NCBI GenBank assembly: GCA_019118985.1
Contig: DWXX01000078.1
Location: 1-24,584 of the forward strand
DNA length: 24,584 nucleotides
Direction of reading: 5' to 3'
Origin: Candidatus Faecalibacterium faecipullorum
GTDB lineage: Bacteria > Bacillota > Clostridia > Oscillospirales > Ruminococcaceae
Part shown: positions 15,522-22,591 of the stretch, one piece after another
Layout: the number at the start of each line of letters is the position of its first letter
Numbering within the stretch: the first letter of the stretch is position 1
Program-made: the position numbers and the translations under genes
The notes under the pieces: model-generated
Told to the model about the DNA's origin: nothing
The model's input: only the letters and a program-made list of their open reading frames with translations
Databases searched by the model: none

Positions 15522-15609
15522 ATTTCTTGGCCTGGTTGATTTGTACAATCAGGGAAAGAATGGCAACGACTAAAATGACAATCTGAATCAGATCGGAATA
15601 TGTAACCAT
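15520..15609 (-). CDS. Holin-like type I toxin (TxpA/BsrG-like small membrane protein)
   Basis: The 29-residue peptide has a short polar start (MVTYSDL), one hydrophobic membrane segment (IQIVILVVAILSLIVQI) and a basic tail (NQAKK). That is the pattern of the putative holin-like toxin family of Firmicutes type I toxin-antitoxin systems. The frame is open further upstream, but the start at 15609 is preceded by AAAGGGGGG with 5 bases between and matches the usual family start. Overproduction of such peptides damages the membrane, and an antisense RNA normally silences the message. The predicted RNA on the opposite strand ends exactly at its stop codon. The gene lies between two arms of an inverted repeat. 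Confidence 0.82.
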   Translation of the reverse strand: MVTYSDLIQIVILVVAILSLIVQINQAKK

Positions 15610-15703
15610 TGTCAGCCCCCCTTTCTGTATGGAACGGAGGGCCCAAAGAAGCGCCCCCCCGTCAAGGGGGAACACACCGCTTGCCGTCGGTCGACAGCAC
15701 CCG

Positions 15704-15731
15704 ACTATACAATACCATATTCCCGCGCAAA
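15704..15731 (-). promoter_or_regulatory. Probable promoter of the toxin gene
   Basis: On the minus strand TATAGT (15704-15709) lies 16 bases after TTTGCG (15726-15731). It is weaker than the antitoxin promoter, as expected for a toxin. A leader of nearly 90 bases precedes the start codon. In it CCCCC-TTGAC-GGGGG can form a hairpin, or the C run could mask the G-rich ribosome site. Confidence 0.5.
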
Positions 15732-15745
15732 GCACAAGCCCCCGC

Positions 15746-15859
15746 CATGCTCTACATACTTTACATGTTTTGCATGTTTTTTACACCCCCATGTTTTGCT
15801 CCAAAAGGGGCCAAACCATGCGGCTGTAGAAACCATGCAGACCATACAGAACAGGCGGG
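15746..15859 (-). repeat. Right arm of the ~115-bp inverted repeat
   Basis: This is the mirror copy of 15268-15382. The differences are one C/T, a rearranged GGCC/CCCC block, one G/A and a small AAAGG/AAAA indel. Its outer part forms the last codons and stop of the serine recombinase frame. Weaker similarity continues inward to about 15665. Confidence 0.9.
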
Positions 15860-17229
15860 CACAACAAAAACGGCGGCCACAAACTGTGGTCGCCGTGGTG
15901 CACCAAGGCAATCCATATCCGAACTTTTTTCCTTTGCCGCAGCCTCGGTGGCCTCGCCGAAAGAAATGGTTTCCGTACCTTCTTCATCACCGGTTTGGCC
16001 AGCTTCTCCTCCGCGATTTTGGCTTCCAGGTCTTTCTTCTGGGCTTCGAGGGCTTCCAAACGCTCTTTGGTGGAACTGGTCAGGATGCCGGCCTGGATGG
16101 CGTTGAGCATATTCTGGATGCCGGTCTCGGTCTCCCGGAGCTGCTTCTCGTAGAGGGGCAGGCTGGTGCTCTCCCTGTTTTGCAGCTCCATGACTGCCGC
16201 AACAAGGGAGTCAATGACCGTATCATCTCGGATCAGCTTCATGGTTTCGCTGACTACTAAGTCCTCCAGCCACTGCTTGCGGACAGCTTTCTTTGTGCAC
16301 CCGGTTTTCTTTTTAGCGGATGCGCATTTATAATAACGGTATGTTTCACCTGTGCGGCTGGTGCCGCTTTCACCAAACATCAGCGTGCCGCAGTGGCCAC
16401 AGAATAGTTTGGTTGTCAGAAGATAGTCGTCCTCTGCCTTGCGACGGGCAGGGGCCTTTTTGTTTTTGGAAATTTTAACTTGCACCTCCTCAAATAATTC
16501 CATAGAGACCAATGGTGGAATAGCGTCCGGTACGATAACATCTCGGAATTTCAATTCTCCTATATATCGTCGGTTTTTAAGCATATGCTCTACGCTATTG
16601 TACGTCATAGCGCCTCCGACTGGATTTTTGACGCCTTCCAGGTTCATCCAATCACGAATTTCCTTCATGGTCGCTCCTTCTTTATACCTTTTGAAGGCTT
16701 CCAACACAAAAGGCGAAGTGACTGGATCGATATGGAAACGACGTTCAGCATCCAGCGTATAACCAAATGTCCCACGGCCGCCATTACAGCGGCCTTTGAG
16801 AATATTTTCAGTCTGGCCGCGAACAACTTTTTCTGCGAGGTCGGCGGAATAGTATTCAGCGTAACCTTCCAGCACCGATTCCAGGATGATACCCTCCGGC
16901 CCGTCTGAGATGACCTCGGTAGCCGACATCAGTTTGACGCCGTTCTTTTTGAGCTGCGTCTTGTAGCGGGCGCTGTCGTAACGGTTGCGGGCGAACCGGT
17001 CCAGCTTCCAGACCAAAACGATGTCGAATAACTTGCGCTCGCTGTCCTTGATCATCTGCTGGAACTGGGGACGATTATCTGTTTTGGCTGAGATGGCCCG
17101 GTCGATGTAGTGCTTGACCACCGTGATACCGTTCTTCTCGGCATAGACGGTGCATTCCCGAATTTGGCCTTCAATGGATTCCTCGCGCTGGTTGTCGGAG
17201 GAATAGCGGGCGTAGATAACGGCGGTCAT
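15781..17229 (-). pseudogene. Large serine recombinase with apparent internal deletion and frameshifted C-terminus
   Basis: The 482-residue product starts MTAVIYARYSSDNQ, with catalytic Ser10 in a resolvase domain (WKLDRFARNRYDSARYK). A recombinase domain (GRGTFGYTLD, MTYNSVEHMLKNRRYIGEL) and a zinc ribbon (LFCGHCGTLM...YYKCASAKKKTGC) follow, then the start of the coiled coil (ALEAQKKDLEAKIAEEKLAKP). After KPVMKK (about residue 417, near base 15978) the normal C-terminal segment is missing. The expected later motif, GTETISFGEATEAAAKEKSS, is present but in another frame. About 80 residues seem deleted, and the reading frame ends in the inverted repeat. AAAGGAGG supports the start at 17229. Catalytic parts are intact, so partial activity cannot be excluded. 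Confidence 0.75.
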
Positions 17230-17288
17230 GGTGTGGCCTCCTTTCACTCTGTATGGGAATAGATGTAGCAGCAATATATTTCGTATAA

Positions 17289-17317
17289 TATATACCATAT
17301 TTTGTGCCCTATTGCAA
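17289..17317 (-). promoter_or_regulatory. Probable promoter of the serine recombinase
   Basis: On the minus strand TTGCAA (17312-17317) is followed after 17 bases by TATATA (17289-17294) in an AT-rich stretch, 60 bases before the start codon. Confidence 0.5.
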
Positions 17318-17414
17318 GACTTTTGAACACTACCTGTTTTTGTAAACCAAAGGCAGACGTTCGGCTGCTCGCTGTTGCTTTCTGAACGATCTTCTTCCAA
17401 AACAATACGCTTCT

Positions 17415-17444
17415 TTGACATTTAGTCGTCAAATATGATACAAT
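17415..17444 (+). promoter_or_regulatory. Promoter of the RpiR gene with overlapping inverted repeat
   Basis: TTGACA (17415-17420), an 18-base spacer, and TACAAT (17439-17444) with an upstream TG make a good promoter. The -35 lies within an inverted repeat, TTTGAC (17414-17419) and GTCAAA (17428-17433), spaced by 8 bases. That is a candidate autoregulatory site. Confidence 0.7.
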
Positions 17445-17480
17445 AAAAACACTTTGAGAAGGCGAAGGGAGGCAGTGGCG

Positions 17481-18293
17481 ATGAGCGAAGCAAAAGTGAT
17501 GGGGTCTTTGGCAGACAGGCTGCTCAGTTTTGTGAGCACCACACCCGAGCGGGACGCGAATTACGATATCGCAGTGACTCTGCTCAAGCATTACTCCCAG
17601 CTCAAGGGGATGACTCTCAGCCAGATCGCGGACCTGTGCTATACCTCTAAGGCATCCATCTCGCGTTTTTGCCGCTTTATGGGGATGAACAGCTTTAAGG
17701 AGTTCCAGATCTGGCTGGAGCAGGACTTCACCATGCGAACCGACTATTCCCGGCAGTTCTACGCCATGCTGCACAACAACCAGGAAATGGCCATCAGCTC
17801 CTACCGCGACGCGCTGATCGGCAATATCTACGCCACCATCGCGCCCGAAAACGCCGAGGTCATCCCCGACATCGTGCGGGTGCTGCACAACTGCGGCAAG
17901 GCGGCCTATTTCTCCCACCACTTTTTGTGGGACATCGGCCACTACTTCCAGAGCAAAATGATGATGATGGGCCGCTATGTCGAGCTATTCATGGATTATG
18001 CCGCTCAGCTGGAGTGCGCCCGCAGCCTGACCGAAAACGACTTTGCCATCATTTGCAGCGTGGGCGGCAGCTACCTGACTCGTTACCCGGACATCTGTAA
18101 CGCAATCATTTCCAGCGGGTGCAAGGTGCTGGTCATCACCCAGAACCTTGCCAGCCCCTATTTGAACACCGCCGATTTCATCCTGCAATGCGGCACCACC
18201 AACCGCAACGACGTGGGCAAATATGCAGCCCTCATGGCCAACGACCTGATCGTCATGGGCTATATGCGGGCATACGATAAAGCGTTCCAGTAA
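17481..18293 (+). CDS. RpiR/MurR family transcriptional regulator
   Basis: The 270-residue protein has an N-terminal RpiR helix-turn-helix (MTLSQIADLCYTSKASISRFCRFMGMNSFKEFQIWL, about 44-80). A C-terminal SIS phosphosugar-binding domain follows (about 115-245; GKAAYFSHHF, DFAIICSVGGSYLTRYPDICNAI, CKVLVITQN). SIS domains sense a sugar phosphate made by the cognate PTS. The gene directly precedes the esterase and PTS genes, whose promoters share a triple-box element, so it is their likely regulator (inference). GGGAGG eight bases upstream sets the start at 17481; a longer frame begins at a poor TTG. The gene is the first of the plus-strand carbohydrate locus, next to the recombinase. Confidence 0.9.
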   Translation: MSEAKVMGSLADRLLSFVSTTPERDANYDIAVTLLKHYSQLKGMTLSQIADLCYTSKASISRFCRFMGMNSFKEFQIWLEQDFTMRTDYSRQFYAMLHNNQEMAISSYRDALIGNIYATIAPENAEVIPDIVRVLHNCGKAAYFSHHFLWDIGHYFQSKMMMMGRYVELFMDYAAQLECARSLTENDFAIICSVGGSYLTRYPDICNAIISSGCKVLVITQNLASPYLNTADFILQCGTTNRNDVGKYAALMANDLIVMGYMRAYDKAFQ

Positions 18294-18312
18294 AGCACAG
18301 CAAAAATACAGC

Positions 18313-18347
18313 AAGGTCGCGAGGGTTGACCGCCCCGCGGCCTTTTT
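18313..18347 (+). terminator. Terminator of the RpiR gene
   Basis: AAGGTCGCG (18313-18321) pairs with CGCGGCCTT (18336-18344), including one T-G pair, and is followed by a run of T residues (18343-18347). The regulator therefore forms its own transcript. Confidence 0.8.
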
Positions 18348-18348
18348 G

Positions 18349-18474
18349 TTTTGTCAAAGCGCACAAAAATACGCAAAAAATTTTTCATCAACATCACAAT
18401 TTGAAACAGAAGACCTTGTTTTGAAACGTCACAGCGGCATTTGAAACCAAATAAAATTCACTTTATGTTATAAT
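18349..18474 (+). promoter_or_regulatory. Promoter module 1: three TTGAAAC boxes plus extended -10 (esterase gene)
   Basis: TTGAAAC occurs at 18401, 18421 and 18441, exactly 20 bp apart. It is followed 28 bp after the last box start by TATAAT (18469-18474) with an upstream TG and no clear -35. The element begins with TTTTGTCAAAGCGCACAAAA. It aligns without gaps to the module at 20335-20460. The absence of a -35 and the helical phasing suggest an activator site; the adjacent RpiR protein is the obvious candidate (inference). Confidence 0.75.
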
Positions 18475-18672
18475 TTTAGTACAAATTGAGGCGAATTCAA
18501 ATATTGCAGAAGAAAACAGAAAGGAGGATAGAAAATCAGACTGCGCAAGTTTGCATCGCTTCATACACTTGCTGCCGGCTTTACTGCCGTCGGCCGACAG
18601 CTTTTGGAAAAATGGCCCCGTCAAACAGGCCAATCATCCAAGTGTAAAATGTACTTACAAGGAGGAGTAGTC

Positions 18673-20235
18673 GTGAAAAACAAAGGAATCAGAACCATTA
18701 CCGCAGGCGTTTTGGCGGTCAGCGTAGTGATGAGCACTGCGGTATCCGTCGTTGCGCTTGAGCCGTCACCTGATGGCACCAGCTTCGCTTCGATTCAGCA
18801 GGTAAGTCAGGACAGCAGCGAAAATTGTGCAAAACTGCTTGATTGGCTTGGTATCACCATTCCGCGGCATTTTGACAGTCAGGCTCCTTATAAAGTCAAC
18901 ATCCTGCCCGAATCGGATCCCAACTATTGGCAGGCTGAGTGGGAAACCCAGGTCTATAACTACAAGATGGTACGTAACTATCCAACTCTGTACACACAGG
19001 AAGCTTGGGACGCCGCGCAGAGTGCTGGTACTGTCTTACTGGGGATTCATCCTGAGGCAATGACCGATGCCAATAAGGAGCAAATCATTGCCGCACGGGA
19101 CGCCATTGCAGCCCTGGCTGATCAGCAGATTAAACCCTTCAGCGATGGCATCAACGGTGAGGTCATTTATATTTGGGGAGACGATATGCCTGTCACTACC
19201 CCGGAAAGTGATTTGCAGTTCCCCTTGGTCAACTATGAAGGGGAATCAGTCTATGATAACGCTGACTTCCGTCCCTTTATCATTCCTTATCTGCTGGACG
19301 ACCCCAGTTCTGCCAAGGGCACTATTATTGTCACCTCGGGCGGCGGCAATACCAGCCGCAGTAACCCGGTGGAAGCCTATGCTGTCTGTCCGGAGTTTAA
19401 TAAGTTAGGCTACAACTGCTTCCTGCTTCAGCGTCGTGTCGCACCCTACAATAATGATGATATTGTCATGGATATGCAGCGTGCCGTGCGCGTAGTGAAA
19501 TACTACTCTGACGAATGGGGCATCGACCTGGAAGGATCGCTGCTTGCTGTGTCCGGCTACTCTGGCAGCGGCGGCAATATTCGCACCATGCTGGAGAAGT
19601 TCTACGGTAGTATTACGCCCAATCAGTTTGACCCTAATTATGTATGCGACGCTATCGACGGTGTGAACAGCGATGTGGATATTGCCCATCTGATCTACTC
19701 TGGTGCTCCTATTGAGACAGAAAACCCCAACCTGCCCCATATGTTCATTGCGATTGGTGCTGATGACAGCATGGGTTGGGACGGCAGCTTGCAGCTTTTC
19801 AAGCAGGCGTATGAGCTTGGCCTGGACCCAGAGCTGCACGTCTACGGCCTGAATGGTCATGGTTTTGGCGCTGGTATGGAAGGTACTTCTTCCATGACCT
19901 GGATGGAGACCTGCGATTTGTATATGCAGAAAGTCATGGGCTATGCAGAGATTCCCTTTACCGGAGAGATTCCTGCCGAATACACGTTGACGCAGCAGAT
20001 CCATGTGGACTGGTTCCCTATTGGCGATGACGTGACCGTTGATGTGTATACCACCGCAGATGGAGGCAAGTGCCTGTTTACCTTCTTTGGCTGGGGCGAT
20101 AATATCACGGTAGAGAGCCTGCTGATCGGCGGCCGTGTTGCAAGCGTGACATATGACAGCGTCGGTTACTTTGGCCAGGATGCAGCCAAGATGTGGGAAC
20201 TGGTTGACCCGTCTGCCTGGGTACCTGTAAATTGA
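18673..20235 (+). CDS. Secreted alpha/beta-hydrolase (serine esterase-like)
   Basis: The 520-residue protein starts at GTG 18673, seven bases after AAGGAGG (18659-18665). This start places a clean signal peptide first (KNKGIRTITAGVLAVSVVM, probable cleavage after SVVA near 28). There is no lipobox or sortase motif, so it should be released. The hydrolase core has an oxyanion loop (TSGGGNTSRSN, 221-231) and nucleophile S297 in GYSGSG. Likely acid D364/D365 is in IGADDSMG and likely base H396 in NGHGFG. A C-terminal beta-rich segment (about 430-520) follows. It probably removes acyl groups from, or otherwise trims, an extracellular glycan before PTS uptake (inference). The specific family and substrate are not recognised. 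The GC content is lower than in the left half of the window. Confidence 0.75.
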   Translation: MKNKGIRTITAGVLAVSVVMSTAVSVVALEPSPDGTSFASIQQVSQDSSENCAKLLDWLGITIPRHFDSQAPYKVNILPESDPNYWQAEWETQVYNYKMVRNYPTLYTQEAWDAAQSAGTVLLGIHPEAMTDANKEQIIAARDAIAALADQQIKPFSDGINGEVIYIWGDDMPVTTPESDLQFPLVNYEGESVYDNADFRPFIIPYLLDDPSSAKGTIIVTSGGGNTSRSNPVEAYAVCPEFNKLGYNCFLLQRRVAPYNNDDIVMDMQRAVRVVKYYSDEWGIDLEGSLLAVSGYSGSGGNIRTMLEKFYGSITPNQFDPNYVCDAIDGVNSDVDIAHLIYSGAPIETENPNLPHMFIAIGADDSMGWDGSLQLFKQAYELGLDPELHVYGLNGHGFGAGMEGTSSMTWMETCDLYMQKVMGYAEIPFTGEIPAEYTLTQQIHVDWFPIGDDVTVDVYTTADGGKCLFTFFGWGDNITVESLLIGGRVASVTYDSVGYFGQDAAKMWELVDPSAWVPVN

Positions 20236-20299
20236 ATCCGACACAGGTCGGAAATAAAACGATCCTGAAGTCCATCGTTTTGTAAATCACATTATAAAT

Positions 20300-20340
20300 T
20301 GCGCCTTTGAAAATGTCGATTTTCAGAGGCGCAGTTTTGT
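20300..20340 (+). terminator. Terminator of the esterase gene
   Basis: A 15-bp stem, TGCGCCTTTGAAAAT (20300-20314) with ATTTTCAGAGGCGCA (20319-20333) including one T-G pair, has a GTCG loop and is followed by GTTTTGT. Its T tract is the start of the next promoter module. Confidence 0.85.
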
Positions 20341-20460
20341 CAAAGCGCACAAAAAACGGCGAAAAAGTTTTTCTGCGTTTCAGAACTTGAAACACATACA
20401 GCTGATTTGAAACGCAGCGCTTGTATTTGTAACCAAAATACAATCGACTTATGTTATACT
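20335..20460 (+). promoter_or_regulatory. Promoter module 2: three TTGAAAC-type boxes plus extended -10 (PTS operon)
   Basis: TTGAAAC at 20387 and 20407 and TTGTAAC at 20427 repeat the 20-bp spacing of module 1. TATACT (20455-20460) with an upstream TG lies at the same 28-bp distance. The leading TTTTGTCAAAGCGCACAAAA block is identical to module 1. The PTS operon starts at 20527, after a leader of about 60 bases with a GGCC-TGC-GGCC hairpin. Confidence 0.75.
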
Positions 20461-20526
20461 TTTGTCAGAGATGCACAGGGCCTGCGGCCGAGCCTCTGTG
20501 TGCAGTAAAAGGAGGTAACAACAATC

Positions 20527-21843
20527 ATGTCGGAGAAAAAAGAAAACCCCGTGATGTCATTTATTGATACCAAATTGATTCCGGTATCACAGCGCATTGC
20601 GGACAACAAGTACATCAAGTGCCTTGCAGGCGGTACAATGAGCCTGATGGCTATCATCCTGATCGGCGCCGTCTTCAACCTGCTCAACAGCATCGGTTTT
20701 GAATGGTATCAGAACTTCATCCAGGGCATTGGCATCAATTATCTGTTCAACCTGATTTACAACGCCTGCATGAACCTGATGAGCGTATTCATTGTCTACT
20801 CAGTGGGTTTCAACTCTGCCAAGATCTTTGGTCATGAAGAACTCGCGTTCAACAATGGCTTTTTGGCCGAGGTTGCCTTCTTCATTCTGATGCCCATTGG
20901 TTCTTACACTGCAGAAGGGGCTTTTGGTGCCACCAACTTCTATGCCATCGACTATCTGGGCAGCCACGGCGTGTTCCTGGCGCTGATTACCGGTATCGTG
21001 GTCACCAAAATCAATATTTTCATCGTGGAGAAGAAAATCACAATCAAAATGCCTGCCGGCGTTCCCCAGAATGTCTCGGATTCCTTTACAGCTTTGATTC
21101 CCGGCACAGTCATCGTATTCCTGTTCGCCATTATCAACTGGTTGTTTACCATGACTCCCTGGGGCAATGCGGAAGATGCGATCTATGGCCTGCTCCAGAC
21201 CCCACTGTCCGTACTGACCGGCTCTCTGCCCGCTTTTATGATCGCCGTCATCCTGTCGCAGGTGCTGTGGTTCTTTGGCATCCATGGTTCCTACACCATT
21301 CTGCCTATTTTCATGCCCATCTGGCTCGGCTACCTGGCCGATAACACAGCTGCACAGGCTGCTGGCGAGGAAATTCCTTACATCTTCAACTGTGGTATGT
21401 TTGACTTGACCACCATTGGCGGATGCGGATGCACACTGGGTCTGGTCATCGTTATGTTCTTCTTCGCAAAATCCAAGCGGTATAAAACCTTCTCGAAGGT
21501 CGTGCTCCCCTGTGGCCTGTTCAATATTAACGAACCCCTGATCTACGGCTTCCCCCTGATGCTCAATGCCGCTATGATTATCCCTTTCATCGTAATGCCT
21601 CTGGTCAGCCTGATCCTTGGCTATGCCGCGATCATGCTGGGCCTGATGCCCGCGCCTGTGGGTCTGGTTGGTGTTACCAGTATGCCAGTCTTTTTCGGCG
21701 GCATCGTCCAGGGTTCCTGGAAAATCGGTGTGTTCCAGATCATCATTACTCTGATTTCCTGCGTCGTCTATTATCCCTTCTTTATGGCGATGGACAAGCA
21801 GGCCGTCGCCGAAGAAAAGGCCGACGAAGCCGCCGAACAGTAA
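20527..21843 (+). CDS. PTS lactose/cellobiose-family EIIC permease
   Basis: The 438-residue membrane protein has about ten hydrophobic segments. It carries the family's conserved motifs VSDSFTALIPG (183-193), FFGIHGSYTILPIFMP (249-264, H253) and NINEPLIYGFPLMLN (333-347, E336). It is the sugar-translocating subunit that imports a disaccharide while the IIB subunit phosphorylates it. AAAGGAGG precedes the start. It heads an operon with IIB, IIA, a YdjC/ChbG deacetylase and a second PTS permease. The nearest functional parallels are cellobiose and N,N'-diacetylchitobiose systems. The deacetylase favours an N-acetylated sugar (inference). Confidence 0.93.
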   Translation: MSEKKENPVMSFIDTKLIPVSQRIADNKYIKCLAGGTMSLMAIILIGAVFNLLNSIGFEWYQNFIQGIGINYLFNLIYNACMNLMSVFIVYSVGFNSAKIFGHEELAFNNGFLAEVAFFILMPIGSYTAEGAFGATNFYAIDYLGSHGVFLALITGIVVTKINIFIVEKKITIKMPAGVPQNVSDSFTALIPGTVIVFLFAIINWLFTMTPWGNAEDAIYGLLQTPLSVLTGSLPAFMIAVILSQVLWFFGIHGSYTILPIFMPIWLGYLADNTAAQAAGEEIPYIFNCGMFDLTTIGGCGCTLGLVIVMFFFAKSKRYKTFSKVVLPCGLFNINEPLIYGFPLMLNAAMIIPFIVMPLVSLILGYAAIMLGLMPAPVGLVGVTSMPVFFGGIVQGSWKIGVFQIIITLISCVVYYPFFMAMDKQAVAEEKADEAAEQ

Positions 21844-21888
21844 GCTCTATCAATCATAAATCATCAGATTTTTAGGAGGAAATTTATT

Positions 21889-22188
21889 ATGACTAAAATT
21901 ATTCTTCTCTGTGCCGCAGGTATGAGCACCAGCGCTCTGGTCCGCAAGATGCAGGACGCCGCCAAAGCTGACAACTACGAGTGCGAAATTTCGGCCCATC
22001 CCGTTGCTGACGCTTCCAACTACGCCGACGCCGACATCATCCTTCTTGGCCCCCAGGTCCGTTACCGCCTCAAGGATGTGCAGGGCCAGCTGCCGGGCAA
22101 CAAGGTCGAGATCATCGACATGAAAGACTATGGCATGATGAACGGCAAAGCTGTGCTGGACCATGTCCGCAAAGTGCTGGAGGGCTGA
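21889..22188 (+). CDS. PTS lactose/cellobiose-family EIIB
   Basis: The 99-residue protein has the phosphorylated cysteine C8 in the P-loop LLCAAGMSTSALV. LGPQVRYRL and the length also match the family. It takes phosphate from the IIA subunit and passes it to the incoming sugar. It lies 45 bases after the IIC gene with AGGAGG before the start, and 3 bases before the IIA gene, so translation is probably coupled. Confidence 0.95.
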   Translation: MTKIILLCAAGMSTSALVRKMQDAAKADNYECEISAHPVADASNYADADIILLGPQVRYRLKDVQGQLPGNKVEIIDMKDYGMMNGKAVLDHVRKVLEG

Positions 22189-22191
22189 GAC

Positions 22192-22566
22192 ATGGCAATT
22201 TCGGTAGAAGAAGCTCGCGCCATGACCGAGGAGCAGCTGCAAGAGACCATCACTGAAATTGCCTTTGAGATCATCGCCAACGTGGGCACCGCCCGCGGGA
22301 TGTATATCGAAGCTATCCAGGAGGCCAAAGCCGGCAACTTTGACCAGGCCGCCCAGCTGCTGAAAGAGGGCAAGGAAGCCTTTGTGCAGGGCCACCACAG
22401 CCACGTCGACCTGCTGGAATGGCAGGGACAGGGTCTGACCTGGAAAACCAATATCTACCTGATGCACGCCGAGGATCAGCTGATGGCCGCCGACGCCTTC
22501 GAGACCATTGCCACTGAATTCATCGAGGTGCACAAGGAGCTGCAAGAGCTGAAAGCAAAACTGTAA
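22192..22566 (+). CDS. PTS lactose/cellobiose-family EIIA
   Basis: The 124-residue all-helical protein has the likely phospho-histidine H68 in QGHHSHVDLL, aligned with the AHxxQTxLI site of ChbA/LacF. It also has the metal-site motif HAEDQLMAA (92-100), where family members usually have DHLM. It accepts phosphate from HPr and gives it to IIB. The GGAGGG ribosome site lies inside the last codons of the IIB gene. Confidence 0.93.
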   Translation: MAISVEEARAMTEEQLQETITEIAFEIIANVGTARGMYIEAIQEAKAGNFDQAAQLLKEGKEAFVQGHHSHVDLLEWQGQGLTWKTNIYLMHAEDQLMAADAFETIATEFIEVHKELQELKAKL

Positions 22567-22591
22567 CTTTCTCTTTGTAGAGGTCAAAACT

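Noticed and set aside
15268..15859. CRISPR array or insertion-sequence ends
   Set aside because: There are only two inverted arms, not regularly spaced direct repeats, and no transposase lies between them.
17230..17421. 64-codon upstream extension of the recombinase frame
   Set aside because: The family start MTAVIYARYSS follows AAAGGAGG at 17229; the extension contains the promoter-like region and has no ribosome site.
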